From the NCBI GenBank assembly GCA_000934385.1, contig KN880498.1, forward strand, positions 49,904 to 113,903: a DNA stretch of 64,000 nt, read 5' to 3'. Shown piece after piece: positions 21,866 to 34,380 of this stretch (positions within the stretch are counted from its first letter, which is position 1; each line of letters begins with the position of its first letter). This DNA is from Cylindrobasidium torrendii FP15055 ss-10. Lineage: Eukaryota > Basidiomycota > Agaricomycetes > Agaricales > Physalacriaceae. Below the pieces are notes generated by a model. It saw only the letters and a program-made list of their open reading frames with translations. It ran no database searches and had not been told where the DNA came from. Made by a program: the position numbers and the translations under genes.

Positions 21866-21937
21866 TCGGATATGGTGTAGTGGCTAACATTATCGCCTCT
21901 CACGCGATAGCCCGGGGTTCAATTCCCCGTATCCGAA
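21866..21937 (+). tRNA. tRNA-Glu (CTC)
   Basis: This is a 72-nt tRNA with perfect acceptor pairing (TCGGATA/TATCCGA), a perfect five-pair anticodon stem (ATCGC/GCGAT) around loop CTCTCAC, a five-pair T stem (CGGGG/CCCCG) and both internal promoter boxes. No intron. A run of eight T at 21951-21958 is the Pol III terminator. Confidence 0.95.
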
Positions 21938-21950
21938 TCAATGGGCGGTA

Positions 21951-21958
21951 TTTTTTTT
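21951..21958 (+). terminator. Pol III terminator of tRNA-Glu
   Basis: Run of eight T starting 13 nt after the tRNA 3' end. Confidence 0.8.
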
Positions 21959-22421
21959 ATATCCGACTGCCTGGGCGACACCGAAATATATCTTGGAAAG
22001 TTGGAAGTTGGGACACTGGACAGCTGAGTGGACTTGGAAGATGCACAATGGGCATTCAACGTCAACATTGGAAGTTAGATCTTAGAAGTTTGGTCATTGG
22101 TGCCGTTAGCAGCTAAGCAAGCCCTGACCTTGGTCACTCAGTACTCTGTCTAGTGCTCGAGTTCTCCATGAGACGAATCGGATTTCCACCTCAGCCACCT
22201 TCATTATTCAATGTGTTCAAAGTTTCGCCTCGAAAATCAGCGTACAGTTGTCTTTTGGAAAGCAGGATGCTAATGGAAGTCTTACGCATAATTGGATCAC
22301 GGAGGAAGAGTGACATACGCTGTGGCATCCAATGTAATCACAAACGGTCTCTGGGATTGACGACAGAACAAATAATAATGGATACAGACAGTAATAAAAG
22401 AGAACTAGCAGAATCAACCGA
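21959..22421. other. Spacer
   Basis: No gene recognised. Confidence 0.4.
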
Positions 22422-23414
22422 TTAGCTACCTCCAAGCCTCCTCTTCTTCCTCTCCTGGTCCTCTGCAATCAATGACTCCGCTGCGGAGAGCGAGCGCTTC
22501 TTATCATTCGTCGACGCCGTCTTGAATACATTTGTCTTCTTCAACGGGTTCGCCTTCAAGGGATTAAGCTTGAGAGGATTCGATGCAGCCGGTTTCAGAG
22601 ATAGCGCTGGCTTCGTCTCTGCGGCCAACACTGTTGCTGCCGCAGGCTTGGCCAAGGATATCGTGACCTTCTCTGTGGTGTCATCCCGCTTGAGACCTTC
22701 GCTCGCGACGGGCGGGGGCGTAGTCTGCTCCGGAGCCTGCGCCTTTGCGCGTTCAATCTGCTCTGCGATGAGAATCCGCTCGCGCTGCTCGTCGGACGAG
22801 GTCATGCGGTCCTTCTTCTGGGACGCTTCCTACTTGGGGGGTGAGATGGGCAGAGGGTGAGGAATGGGTGTGACGCACAGCTTTCTCCAGAGCCTTGGGG
22901 CTGTTGTCAATCCATGCGATGAACCAGCCCTTCTCTGTCTCGTCCACGCGGACAATGCCTGCACGGCCTAAGTGCTTGCAGAACTCGGTGAGCGTGACCC
23001 AGCGGGTGGAGTTCATGTGCAAATGGTTCTTGTCGGAGATGTATTCTTGGTAGACTCGGTTCGCCAGTACACGCTTGGTGCCGAATCTGCGTCGGCGTTA
23101 GCCTATTTGTGCGGCAGAGGATTGGATGGTGCAAGGTTGGGAGATATCAGAAAAAGAGAGACGCACCTCCGAGATAACATCTTCACAAACTCGCTTTGGA
23201 ATTCCATGGAGAAGTTGTTGATATGTTTCCCCGCGTTCTCTCCAACGACCAGCATTTGCCGAAGATGAGATTCGCTTTGAGCATGACATTTGAACCCGTT
23301 CTCGTCGCGACACTGTTTCTCGCAGACTTGGCAGAACCACCGCAGGCGCTGCAGGCCTTTTGATTTCATCCTGTTCGCGACATCTTTGGGTGTTCCAGCT
23401 TCGGCGCGAGGCAT
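22422..23414 (-). CDS. KIN17-like DNA/RNA-binding zinc-finger protein
   Basis: Exons 23414-23167, 23086-22879 and 22829-22422 encode 287 aa. The start MPRAEAGTPKDVANRMKSKG leads into the KIN17 C2H2 finger WFCQVCEKQCRDENGFKCH (then AQSESH). The conserved winged-helix region follows: FKTASMEF-like NFSMEFQSEFVKMLSRRFGTK, then VYQEYISDKNHLHMNSTRW and then VTLTEFCKHLG. KIN17 is a nuclear protein acting in DNA replication/repair and splicing. The C-terminal third is low-complexity (NPLKLNPLKANPLKK repeats) with a basic KKRRL end. The human protein has an extra C-terminal KOW domain that is absent here, as in shorter fungal forms. Confidence 0.92.
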
Positions 23415-23805
23415 TTTATCGGATTAGAAGGGCTTGAATTTCTAAGATATGTTGAAGCGCCGGGAGGTGAGGCGAAAAAACGACGAGATGCGCGGACTGA
23501 GAGGTGGTCGGTGGCGAAGGAGCTCAGTTGACTAAGCCCATGATGCCTGTCGCTGATCGGCCCGTCAAGCCGATAACCTACGGGGCCTATTGCCATACAG
23601 TATTCCTGGCTGGACTTTCACTCTGACATTGGGGCTACATGCACGTCCACACCGCCAAACTCGGATCCGTTGGTCCATTTTCTATCAGCGCCAGAGTCTC
23701 GCGCCCATGACTCCAAGAAGAGATGCACAGCCCGAAAAAACAAGATGCCTCTTATAAAAACGCAATAGCGCTCTTCTCGATGCTTACCCTCCCGTTTACA
23801 CCACC
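23415..23805. other. Divergent promoter region KIN17 / ABC protein
   Basis: About 0.4 kb shared upstream region of two divergently transcribed genes. No separate element recognised. Confidence 0.45.
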
Positions 23806-26289
23806 ATGGACTCCCTTTTATCTGAGAAAACCGAGAAACCAAAGTCAGACACCCCTTCGGATCTTGAATCCTTACAACTTGGCGCCTGGAATGTTCTTCT
23901 TGAACGCCGCTCAGTGACAAGCTCGCTCGCGGCGCGCTGGTACCAGTTCCTTGTGGCCATCCCACTATTTCGTCGCACATTCGCCGATGTGTACAAGATG
24001 GACCCGGCCATGATACGAAGGGTCATCGCGCTCAAAGTATGGACAGGAGTAGAGGGCGCGGTGACTTTGCACTTATCCAGAAACCTACTCAAATTGGTGA
24101 AATTCACCTAGAGATCGTTACCTTTCCAACTGACTCTTTATGAAAGCTTGAGAACGGCGTCAAGACTGGAAAGTTTGACGCTTCGAGTCTTCTACGTGCT
24201 GCGCTTGCGAAGACGATGTGTAGTGTCATCGCGTCTGTGGCCCAGCTTGCATCGTACGCCTTGGTTTCCCGTAGCAAGTAAGAGGATACAAGCTCATCTT
24301 ACCCAGGCAGTCCCTCAGACGAGACATGATGGGTTATTCGTATGCATACTTTGTATATATGCGTATGCGAGGTGCGTCCTCGTCTCATGTTCGATTTCCT
24401 TCCGATCCAACTCAGTGATCCCACAGCGCAAGTCCGTATGGATATTCCGACAGCAGCTAGTACGAAACGCTATTTTGTATAAAGCACTCGTTTCCTGAAG
24501 CTGTATTCATAGATCCGGCGTCCTCTATACATGTCAATGGAGGGGACGGCGCTCTTGCCTTCGATGCAGTCATTGACTTTATCCAGATCTTCCTGTCTAC
24601 TCTGAGTTCGCTCTTCGTCGTCGCAAATTCATCGAGCAAATACGGGTCTGTGTTTCTGACAGCGCTTTGTGTACTCAGACCCATCTTCACCATGCTCACC
24701 GACCGTTCTCTTTCCGACCGGCGTATGTTGTGCATTGGCCTGATTATGATGGCTCTGACGCACCTCAATAGCACGAGTAGCACATATCAACCACCCTGAC
24801 ACGATTCATGCGAATGCCATGCGCATGTTGAGCGCTCGCACATACCGAAGTGAAGTCCTCGCTGGTGGCTTGGGCGACTATATCCTGAACGGTACGTTTA
24901 TCCTACATTACTCTGGACGCCTCTCAATCAGTACAAAGAGTACTTGTCCGCCATTAAGCGCATAGGAACGGTCAGCGATGACTGGCCTGACATACAATAT
25001 GCGCGTCAGAAGTCCTCCTGGATGGAAGCACTGAAAGCGATTACAGGAGATTTGCCATCTGTATGTGCATGTGCATAGTCCTTTGTGCTTAAAGCTCACT
25101 TCTGAATAGATTTACTACATAATTCGAGCTTACCTGCAGCCTAGCACGTTCTCCATGACCGACCTTGCCATCCTACGAGAGTCTGCATCCAACTTCGAAG
25201 GGTATCTCACATCCCTTGTTCCGCGAATCCTTGGCTTCAGCGCTCATTGTCACAACATGAAGAAGATGTTCGACATGGAGAACATCAAGAACGAGGTTGC
25301 GGAGGGAGACATGTCGTACCCAAATTGCATGGAGAAAGAACAAAAAGGCATGGCGCTCGAATTGAGGTTCGTGTCTTCCTATTGAATAGCTGCGTTTATA
25401 CTCAAATACTAATTCAGGAATCTCAACTTCGCGTACCCAAATTCCAAATCCAAGAAACAAGCCCTTTCCAACGTCAACCTCACCTTCCCGGCCGGAAGCC
25501 TCGTCGTCATAGTCGGCACAAACGGCTCTGGGAAGTCTAGCATCGTCAAGCTCCTCACACGCTTATACGCGCCATCCGACGATTCGAGCATCCTGGTCGA
25601 CGGCGTACCTATCTCGTCTTACCGCCTCGCAGACTTGCGGCGCGCCACGGCAGTTCTCTCACAGGATCACTACCTCCTTCCTGTCAGCCTTGGAAACAAC
25701 ATTGGACTAGGATCTGTCGCGCATGTTCATGACCAGAATCTCATGCAGAGGGCTGCTGCGCTGGGTGGGGCTACGGAACCCATTAACAAGCTCGAGAGAA
25801 AGTACGATACCAGGCTGGACCCAGGGAATAGCGCCGAGGGGTATGACCTCCCAAAGGCTCATGACCATCCGCTGGTCAAGAAGCTAGAGGAGCTGGAAAA
25901 GGGAATTGAGATGAGCGGAGGTGAGAGGCAGCGTGTGGTCGCTGCGCGCACATTTATGCGGTTGCTTGCCAACCAGCAAGAGGTAAAGCTCGTGGCGGTG
26001 GACGAGCCGAGCTCTGCGCTGGACCCGGAGGCGGAGGCAGCTTTGTTCTCAAACTTGATTGGTATGCGCGAGGGGAAGACGATGGTGTTCGTGACCCACA
26101 GGTTCGCGCATTTAGTGAAGCACGCCGATATTATTGTGTAGGTCATTTTTTGCGTAAGACGCTGGTCAACTATCTGACCAAAACGATAGATGCATGAAAG
26201 ATGGCGGTGTGGCGGAGCAAGGAACTCACGAAGAGCTGCTGGCACTGGACGGGGAGTATGCTAGATTGTATCGCTGCTCCGAGACTTGA
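23806..26289 (+). CDS. ABC transporter-like protein (half-size, atypical membrane part)
   Basis: Probable exons are 23806-24096, 24147-24253, 24307-24371, 24416-24459, 24513-24722, 24772-24891, 24939-25060, 25110-25366, 25418-26137 and 26190-26289. The nucleotide-binding domain is complete: LRNLNFAYPNSKSKKQALSN, Walker A GTNGSGKSS, Q-loop VLSQDHYLLP, signature MSGGERQR, Walker B KLVAVDEPSSALD and a switch His in FVTHR. The N-terminal part contains scattered hydrophobic stretches (FIQIFLSTLSSLFVVA) rather than a textbook six-helix bundle. Agaricomycetes encode several such poorly characterised ABC proteins. Exon 3 to exon 4 does not join in frame with canonical sites, so either my model is wrong there or the gene carries a one-base lesion. 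Substrate unknown. Confidence 0.8.
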
Positions 26290-26626
26290 ACTTGAAGTAG
26301 ACAGACTATTCATTAGATGCATGGACTAGACTGGAATTCCTTCGTTGTATCATACTACAAAGTCATGGAGCCATTTGCTCTCGTTAAATCCTTCTTTGGA
26401 TCATCTAGGAGCTACAATCCGTGAGGGTGTTCTTTGTGGGTTGGTTCAGGCGCCTAGAGGCTAAATCGATCACGATCGGCCACACAATCTAGCACGAGGC
26501 TATGCGTGCGTCCCTTGCCTTCCTGCCACCGCGACAGCCTAATACCCTCGGATTCGTTCAATGTCCCCATTTTATAGGCGCAACAACGTGCATTGACTCC
26601 CCCGGCCGTTCTCGCGTACTCTCAGA
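26290..26626. other. Spacer upstream of ATG4
   Basis: No gene recognised. Confidence 0.4.
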
Positions 26627-28169
26627 ATGACCCGGATTGCTATGGCGGCGAAGAGCGGCAAAGAGCACATCGAGAAGGCTGTCAAGTACATCCTCGAGCC
26701 CGACGCGAGGCAAGGGAGACAAAGAGAGCCTATCTGGATCCTTGGAGTAGAGCACCCGGGCGCGCAGGATCATTCGCGTGCGAGCAGCCCAGAGCCCAAG
26801 TCGAAGAAAGGACATGCTCATACGAGGCTAATTGACCTTTCCCACGGCCCGCAGTGGCCAGAGGAATTCTACTACGACTACACCAGTCGTCTCTGGATGG
26901 CGTACCGTAGTGATTTCGCGCCCATACCCGACAGCTTTCTTCGTGAGCTGGAAGCACCCAGTTCGAGTACAGCAGAGTCACCTTCGCTCTCCTCTCTCTA
27001 TCTCACTCCACCTTCGTCTCATGTATCTTTGAGCGACGTCAGCACAGCAGAAAGTCCATCCGACCGCATGCCCGGTTCAATGCCCACCATTGACACCGGA
27101 TTAACCTGCGACACTGGCTGGGGATGCATGCTTCGCACAAGCCAGAGCTTGCTGGCAAATACGCTAGTCCATCTCCATCTTGGACGGGGTATGGATTCCT
27201 TCTTTCTCCTCGTATACTTGACTTATGGAACTGCAGATTGGCGACGACCACAAGCAGCCCAGCGAACGGCTGAATACGCTACATATGTCCAGATTGTGAG
27301 CTGGTTCATGGACACGCCGTCACCAAAAGCTCCGTTCAGCGTGCATCGGATGGCTTTGGCCGGGAAGGATCTAGGGAAGGGTGTCGGACAGTGGTTTGGA
27401 CCGGCTACGGCTGCTGGCGCTATCAAGACGCTCGTCCAAGCGTTCCCTGACGCCAAACTGGGGGTGGCGCTGTCAGAGGATTCCAGCCTGTATCAAGTCG
27501 ATGTGTACGAGGCTTCGGGCGGGACTGATGCCTGGGGCAAGAAACCTGTCCTCGTACTGATGGGCCTTCGTCTGGGTTTAGAAGATGTAAACCCATTGTA
27601 TCATGAGACGATCAAAGTGAGGGTTGCTTTGGATTTCTCTAGCAGCGGAGCTAATGGATTTGTAGATGCTATTCACGCTCCCACAAACCGTAGGCATCGC
27701 CGGAGGGCGCCCAAGTTCGTCCTACTACTTTGTTGGCTTCCAGGCGGACAGTCTCTTTTACCTTGACCCACATTATACGCGACCGGCAGTTTCTTTCAAG
27801 GACAAGACACCCGTGGCGGATACGGAGGCTGAGGCTGAGACCGATGAGCCGGCCGAGGAGCAACTTACACCAGAGCAAGCCTACTTCGTAGACGCCTACA
27901 CACCGGAGGAGCTGGGCACATACCACTGCGACCAGCCGAAGAAACTATTGCTGAGCTCTTTGGATCCTAGTATGCTCCTCGGTTTCCTGGTGAGGGATGA
28001 GGCGGACTGGAAGGACTTGCGGGAGAGGCTCGGCAAGGTGTGTGCGTTCGCGTCAGCGCTGGCTCTTGCTAACTCACCCATTTAGCTTCCACAGACGATC
28101 TTTTCCGTCGTGGATGAACGTCCGCAGTGGGATGCGTGTGACTTTGACGATGATGAGGACGGGTTCTAA
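26627..28169 (+). CDS. ATG4: Autophagy cysteine protease ATG4
   Basis: Exons 26627-27188, 27237-27616, 27666-28037 and 28086-28169 encode 465 aa. The enzyme trims the C-terminus of Atg8 and later removes it from phosphatidylethanolamine. The peptidase C54 landmarks are all present: FYYDYTSRLWMAYRSDFAPI, the catalytic cysteine in TCDTGWGCMLRTSQ (Cys167), DLGKGVGQWFGPATAAGA, GGRPSSSYYFVGFQ and the Asp348-Pro-His350 pair in LFYLDPHYTRP. The C-terminus is acidic (CDFDDDEDGF) and includes WDACDF, resembling an LIR-type Atg8-binding motif. The first intron is 48 nt and in frame, so it is invisible to a simple frame scan. Confidence 0.95.
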
Positions 28170-28786
28170 GGATGGCAAACCGAATGCGGTGTCCATATAT
28201 AAGTAATATGTGAATAATGCAAGAGGAGTACTTGCTGTTCTGTACTCGAATCTATTATCTTATGACATTCCTCTATGTAACATATCCTTATGCAACTATT
28301 CTCTGAAATGTTCATTCATGTCTTTGTATGTCAAAGTGATCAGATAGACTTCTGTTTTATGTCTCTGGAGGGCTCTTGTATACTGTAACAGGTTCCATAG
28401 TTAGGGTGGTTTAAATTCGAGCGGGGCCATCCATTATGTGTATAAGTTCTAGCACGCCAGCCGCAGATGTCCTTGTTGCAAGCATTAGAGAGCTAATTCC
28501 ACGACCATGATGTTGGACACAGTAGTATTCTACAATTAAATAGGGTATACGAAGGCCATGCTCATTGCTACAGTCCCGAGACCGAAAGCTGAAAGCTTCT
28601 GTAGGACGAGCCTTCGACTGTGACCTAGGCAGTTCGTCGATGCGCTCGCAGATGGCTGGAGGCGACGATCAATGCGGATAGCAGAGACCCACAGGTTGGG
28701 CGATGGCTTCATCAGGGCTTCATGGAGCACACCACCTTTCCGTCGAGAGAGGTTCGCGTTGGGAGGAAACAAGTCGCTCGAACCCA
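28170..28786. other. Spacer between ATG4 and Y family copy 1
   Basis: AT-rich convergent 3' flanks; no gene recognised. Confidence 0.4.
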
Positions 28787-29899
28787 TCAATGTACTCTCG
28801 TCATGCGTACCCCTGCAAGAGTTTTCGCAGCCCGCGGAGGTCGCTGCCTTTTGCATGGAGGTCCGACCTGTGTCTCTTTGTCCCCGGCGACACTGGGAAG
28901 TCGCGAATCTATCCCAGTCACGGGTGTGCCGCGTACTCGTTTAGCAGGCGAGGGTATTGCAGAGTCCGCCTCGGGGCTCGTCTTGCGTTTGCGAGTATGG
29001 GGACTGGGGACAAGTGATAGGCAATCCATCGCTGCGCGTCGTGTCAGCGTCGCGGCTGACTTGCGCGAACGCTTGACCGAGGAATTATGGTCATTGGTAT
29101 CTTGCCGGGCCGTTTGTTTGTGGGACGGAGGGGTTGTTGGGCAGTGGGGAGAGTCCTGGGCAGACTGCGTTCGACGTGGCCAGGTCATGTGGTTGCAAAA
29201 AGTGTAAACTCGATATGCAAGGTCGAGGTACGATCCCGCCCGGCCTACTGCAAGGACATGACCTGCAGCGTGCTTGGCGACCATTGCTGGATGTGCTGTT
29301 CGCAGTCGGAAGCGAGGAAAGTCGCCATAAGGGTATTGATGCACGTCAATTTGCCCGGTGACAGGATGCTTTAGGTAGATGTCCTCCCGAAACCTGGGGG
29401 CGATTTCCAAGGTGTAGGTTACATCCTGGAATTCCGGTAACTGCAATACATAGTAAGTCCACCGCTGCGCGGCCTGCAGACTACACACCTCCTCAACTCG
29501 CTGTCTCTCAGATAAAGGACAGGTGTCGTTGTACTTGTAAAGCTCCCAGAGTCTCTCGAGTATATGTTGCGGTGGACGGAACGACAGCTGCATGTGTAGA
29601 AATTCAAATGCAGGTAATACTGAGCGTACGTGAGCGGTAGGGAATGCGGCGATACTACTAGCCTACACACCATGAAGAATATTTGTGGGATGATCCAATC
29701 TTTGCTTCATCTCGCCGAGATTCATTCCCATTGCTGCCTCCTGCTTATGAACCTAGAATTGACATGAACACGACTGTTTGTGAGTTTTAGGACGAGCACG
29801 CACCGCTAATACAGCATGCAAGTCGATAATTCGAAGGCGTTGAGGTTGATCAAAGCGACGCGTGAGAGAGATGCAATCTTCAAAGTAGACGTCGGCCAT
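28787..29899 (-). CDS. Y family protein, copy 1 (320 aa, unknown function)
   Basis: Exons 29899-29804, 29752-29671, 29619-29489 and 29440-28787. I do not recognise the family. Exon 1 encodes MADVYFEDCISLTRRFDQ; exon 2 HKQEAAMGMNLGEMKQRLDH and then PTNILH; exon 3 FEFLHMQLSFRPPQHILERL; exon 4 DIYLKHPVTGQIDVHQYPYG and then DFPRFRLRTAHPA. The last half is Pro/Ser-rich with several KR clusters (HTRKRKTS, AKRVRG, CKRQRPPR), suggesting a nuclear protein. The third intron is 48 nt and in frame. The gene is divergently paired with Z copy A, 180 bp away. It is the most diverged of the six copies and may be the oldest. Gene structure is well supported by the five paralogues. Confidence 0.8.
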
Positions 29900-30079
29900 G
29901 GTCGTGGTAACAGCGAGAGTTGTGATGAGGATTGCGTCATACCGGATCGAATGCCCGGGAAACGCCGGTCACCTGACCAGACTTACGATCTCGGATCCGG
30001 GAATGCCTGGCGAGAGGCAGCCGCGTGTCTTTCTTCCTGACCACGACCACGACCACAACCACAGGTTCCTCTCCTGCGT

Positions 30080-32152
30080 ATGGAGCCGCCAAAATTCAAG
30101 GGCGATAATTGCTGGCTACCCGAACATGAAAGATGGCTGGAGATACTGCCGAAGAGTCAACACCCTAATTTTGCATTTATTCCAAAGGACTTCGAGGGTC
30201 CCAGCCTCGCCAAGGATGGGATCAACCTTCTGGCCTTCGACAAGGACAAGAAAGCATTTGTGCTCGACGGTCGGAACTATCGCTCTACAACCCCAGACCA
30301 AGGCAGAGTCAAAGGTTGGCCCCGGCGGGAGAACGAAGAGGATGTTGTCAAGGCCTCGATATTTGGAAAGAACGACCATTTCACAAACGCGATAGACCTC
30401 ACCGATAAATGTCATTTGCTGCCTTATGCCTTAGAAACTGCAGAGGTGTGTCTTATTTCTCTCTTTATGTCGTGGTTGCTAACTTTGTGTAATAAGGGAT
30501 ACAGGGTTGGCCATTGTCGCGGACACCCTCCTGGGACGTTTTGCCCATGCAGCCGGGTCAACAATCTAATGGGTTCGTCTTATGCCAACGGCCCTTCATG
30601 TCCAGTTCACTGAATCTTTCCACTAGCCATACCATTATGGAACAAGGAGGACTCGTTGCACTACTGGCTTTTAGTGCCTATCATCTCCCCACTCAATATT
30701 CGCATTCCGGATGGCATTTTTGAGCTTGTTGACTACAACCTTAAAGTGACTCCTGATAAACGAGTGAATATCTTAGACGTGAGTCTTTTTTTGTACTGGT
30801 CTAGCAAATGAATATTGACTCTTTTTGAGTACTATCCCAATCTTGTCGCACCTCGAGGATACTACTTCCTGGCTATTCCCCTGTCCCGCGGCTCCGATTT
30901 CCATCTGATACGGCCTGACGAGGAAGAAATTTCTGCAGGAACACGAAAGCCTCGTGAGAATGGCCTTGTGATTGTTTCGCATCTCGACATCGAGCTTGCA
31001 ATTCACTACTCTGCTATGAAAATTCGTCACTGGGACAACATAGAGCGATCAGGAGGACACTGGCCAAAGCAAAAACCCTTCAACCAGATGATCAATGCCA
31101 TAATCGACACGATACGCTCGAAAACCGACCTTTGGCTCCAGCCCGGTGTTGGAGAAACGCCAGAATTTTGGAACGCCAGCATACAAGGCAAGAAACCGCA
31201 ACCGAAGGTCAGCCGCGTTACTGGCCTGGTCAAAATCCATACACCTCGCATTCAAGCATCCGTGAACACCATCGCCGCACCATTGAATCGCCGCCCTACC
31301 CGCAACACAAATTCCACGCAAATCGTCGACGGCCTGTTTGACCCCGACCATCCAGACCGCCGTGACCCGCAGATTGCGAAATCTATGAGTCGGTCTATGT
31401 CCAGGAAGAGGTTTCGCGATAAGTTCGAAGCTGAACGCATTCAGTGCCGGGATGCCTATACTTCGGACTCGGAGGTCGACGAGGATGGCCCCGCCGATGT
31501 CCGCAAGGATGACACCGTTAACTTATCCAACGACGAGGCAGGTGCACTGGCTCTGAGTACCCGCCATCCAACGACTCCATTACCGTCGGAGACTGAGGAA
31601 GACGAGGTTGAGGCCATTGTTGTACTCCCACGTCGTACTGCCCGTAGCCGGACGAAGAAGAATGTCCAACCTCACTTGTCCAACAATTCGGCCGAAGATG
31701 AGGAAGCGCCGCCGTTGCGCAGGTCCAGTCGTGCTGCTAGTAGGAAGAAGAGTGTTGCGACGTCCAATGCAGACTCGGAAGACGAACAGGTTGTCGTTCA
31801 GGCTCGTGGCAGGCCAAGGACTCGTGCCACTCGCAACACTCGTCCTCGCAGGGCTGTGGCACCTCGCCGGGACAAGACCGCTGGTGAGCCTGTCCGCAAG
31901 GGCCCCAGGACGCGAGCTGCCACCAAGACCGCTCCTGTGACGGATAACGAGCCTGAACGCGAGGATGAAGCACCCAAGGTGGCTAGGACGAGGTCGAGGA
32001 GGGCTGCATCGAGCAACACGGCGACGGAGAATGCTCAAGCTGGTCCGGGGCCAGCTACAGTCGCGATGCGGGGCAAAAAGCGTTCGAACTCGTCGCCCGA
32101 AACTCAGAACAGCGAACATCCCAAGCAGAAGAAGACCAGGGGAAGAGGTTAG
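30080..32152 (+). CDS. Z family protein, copy A (638 aa, AT-hook-like tail)
   Basis: Exons 30080-30445, 30497-30572, 30627-30778 and 30830-32152. The family is unknown to me. The N-terminal ~330 residues look globular: HPNFAFIPKDFEGPSLAKDG, a PPGTFCPCSRVNNLM segment shared with copy B, IPLWNKEDSLHYWLLVPIIS, and APRGYYFLAIPLSRGSDFHL. The C-terminal half is disordered and strongly charged, with Arg-rich stretches, an AT-hook-like ARGRPRTRATRNTR near residue 520, and a terminal GKKRSNSSPETQ element shared with copy B. A nuclear, DNA-associated role is inferred from composition only. The gene is divergent from Y copy 1 and followed by a conserved 3' block. Confidence 0.78.
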
Positions 32153-32154
32153 AT

Positions 32155-32515
32155 AGGTGATTGATATACACACGGTCCAGCCGCAATCCGGCGAGCTTTC
32201 TTGGCTCGTGTGAGCATATATTGTGCGCTGGATACTTGCAAGGGGAGAGGATGTTTTGAACATGTAGAGATGGTATTGTTCCGTTTCCTTATTTATGTCT
32301 GGCAGGCTCCATTCCATTCCGTTCCATTCCATCCCTCATTTTGTGCTATGCACTTCTCGTTTTTTGGGTTAGCATCCGTACATTTCTCAACATTCTCTGG
32401 CGTAGAGCGCCCAACTATATACTTTTACATTTACCTTTTTTACCTATCTCGCGAGTCGTAGTGAATAAAAAATGGTGTCGAAAGGGCGAAAGCCCACCAT
32501 TTGCGTGTGATTCCA
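32155..32515 (+). repeat. Conserved 3' flank block of Z copy A
   Basis: The sequence right after the Z copy A stop is nearly identical to 42385-42805. Examples are CGGTCCAGCCGCAATCCGGC and GCATATATTGTGCGCTGGAT. It ends with a hairpin at 32470-32502 (AAATGGT/ACCATTT enclosing GGGC-GAAA-GCCC). By eye it is better conserved than the adjoining C-terminal coding sequence. Confidence 0.75.
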
Positions 32516-34070
32516 TCATCCATCGTTAGTATAAACCTTAGGATCGCAGCCTGGTTTTCTCGTAGAATTTGTAAGGACCGCTGTGATGATTTCTGTGTCC
32601 ACTCAATGTACTCAATTTCGACACCAGTCTTTCTCAACGTCTTAATGAGCCACATCTCCACTCAGTAACTTCATTGGAACGATTGGACCTTCATGGTCTC
32701 CCTTGTCCGTTTGAACATTGAGTCGCATTCCGAGTAGTTGCATTCATACACCTCTAACCTACTGTGACCAATCCAATTGTTCTAGCTACCAATGATGCCT
32801 GCACCTTCTTGTCGAAAGATTTCACATCAGGATACATGCACGGACAACCTATCCAATTTGCCCAAATGGTGGCTCTGAGAAATTGTACATTACGTCCACC
32901 CGTGAGATTTGTCCAGGTCCAAACAGCTTCTTGAGCGACGCCGAGAGAAAAAAGGATTGGAGATCCGCTCCAAGTGAGGCGCTCTCTAGAGGCAGTCTAC
33001 GATTGTAATGAGTTCGTGCCTTGTGGGCGGAGGAAAATTACGCTGTCCACCAATGCTTTACGTCGACCATTCGGGCGCCCATCCTACACAAGAGTCTGTG
33101 GCAACATCGGCGCATAGTCACAGGCGCCAGAAAGCGTTCGAAACTGCATAGTTCACGTATCCTCCTCCGTGGTCAGTCTCATTCCGCGTCAGTGAAGTAC
33201 TATTTTGCCATCTGTAGACATAACCGCGACGAATGTACATCATCGAGCTTAAGGCCCTGCTATCCCTGGACCGTCGATATCAAGCGCTAGCGCTGCCTGA
33301 CAAATGCGAGGATGGTTGCGCTGTACTTTGAGAGATAATAGAGCGCGTCGTTACCAAGCTAACGAACCCGAGTGTTGAAGGGAGGTATGTCTAGCACTCG
33401 CGGGTTGTGCTAGCATATAAGGAAGCCACCAGTTGATCAAGGAAGAGAAAAAGTGAATGCAGAGCTGGAATTATGATATATGAGTGGAATTCGGCCTATA
33501 CTATGTGTCTTGTTTATGTCCGTAGAGATCATCGCAAGGTTTACACACATGTTTTCGAATAGCGTCCATGGCAAAGCATTGTCCGCATGCACAGACAACA
33601 ATTCCAAGGCGAAGCCCGACACTGGGCTCTTTGCGTCGCAGTGGCACTGGGTCTATTTGAACCAGACAAAGCTTTGGCGAGTAATCCAGGAAGCGGGGTG
33701 ATGATCTTCGCGCCGAGCCTGCTCTACACAATGAGCGTCGAAGTGGGAATGGAATATGAGATTGACCCTACGGAAACGAGGATGACCAGAGCTTCGCGAC
33801 GCAGATCAAATCGAGGACCTTTCGCCTGCAATGGGGACAGCAACCACTGTTTTGCAGATCATGGGTAGTGAAAGCCGCTGGGGAAGACCCGGCCGTACCA
33901 GGCGCACGCGAGGGTACACCTCAAATTCAAGCATGGACATCTCTCTCGACGCTGTGCTCTGGTGGTCGCGAGCATGGGCTTGAACAAGCTCGAATCCAAC
34001 GCGATTGATACAGGATAATAGACCCTTCGAATAACCATCAAGCTCTAATGCATGAGCGGTACTTTGAGCG
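32516..34070. other. Duplicated-block interior without supported gene
   Basis: About 1.5 kb of the A block. Only short frames; no domain recognised. Confidence 0.4.
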
Positions 34071-34380
34071 ACGCACCTGTTCTAATCGCTCTTAGCTGCA
34101 TTCCTACTAATGGCTGGGCCCTCCCGTGTCCGCTACTACGAGTCATCTAGGCCCATGGCTCTGCTGATGCGTTCCGTTCGTAATTTTCCGTCATCTCGTA
34201 CTCTGAAGGAAAGACGGTAAAGCAAGTCGTTTGCGCCGGTGCTTTCTGTCCGTGGAAGAATTCGGTGTAATCGTCCGCCTCGAGCTTTCACGACTGGAAA
34301 GCCACAGAACCAGCATAGTAATCGCTATCTTCTTGGAAAGAGGCCATGCAGTGGGGTTGACCGCCGCGCTAATCGGAATG
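34071..34380 (-). pseudogene. Dead copy of complex I NDUFS5-like gene
   Basis: This is homologous to the gene at 43919-44346. The region matching its second exon (34241-34375) reads GQPHCMASFQEDSDYYAGSV, then AFQS and a TGA stop where the intact copy has the third structural cysteine, then KLEADDYTEFFHGQK. Three of the four CX9C cysteines are lost (to Tyr, stop and Phe). The third-exon region (34071-34190) still shows the EGP(A/T)IS and AKSD-like end. It marks the right part of the duplicated block. Confidence 0.8.
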
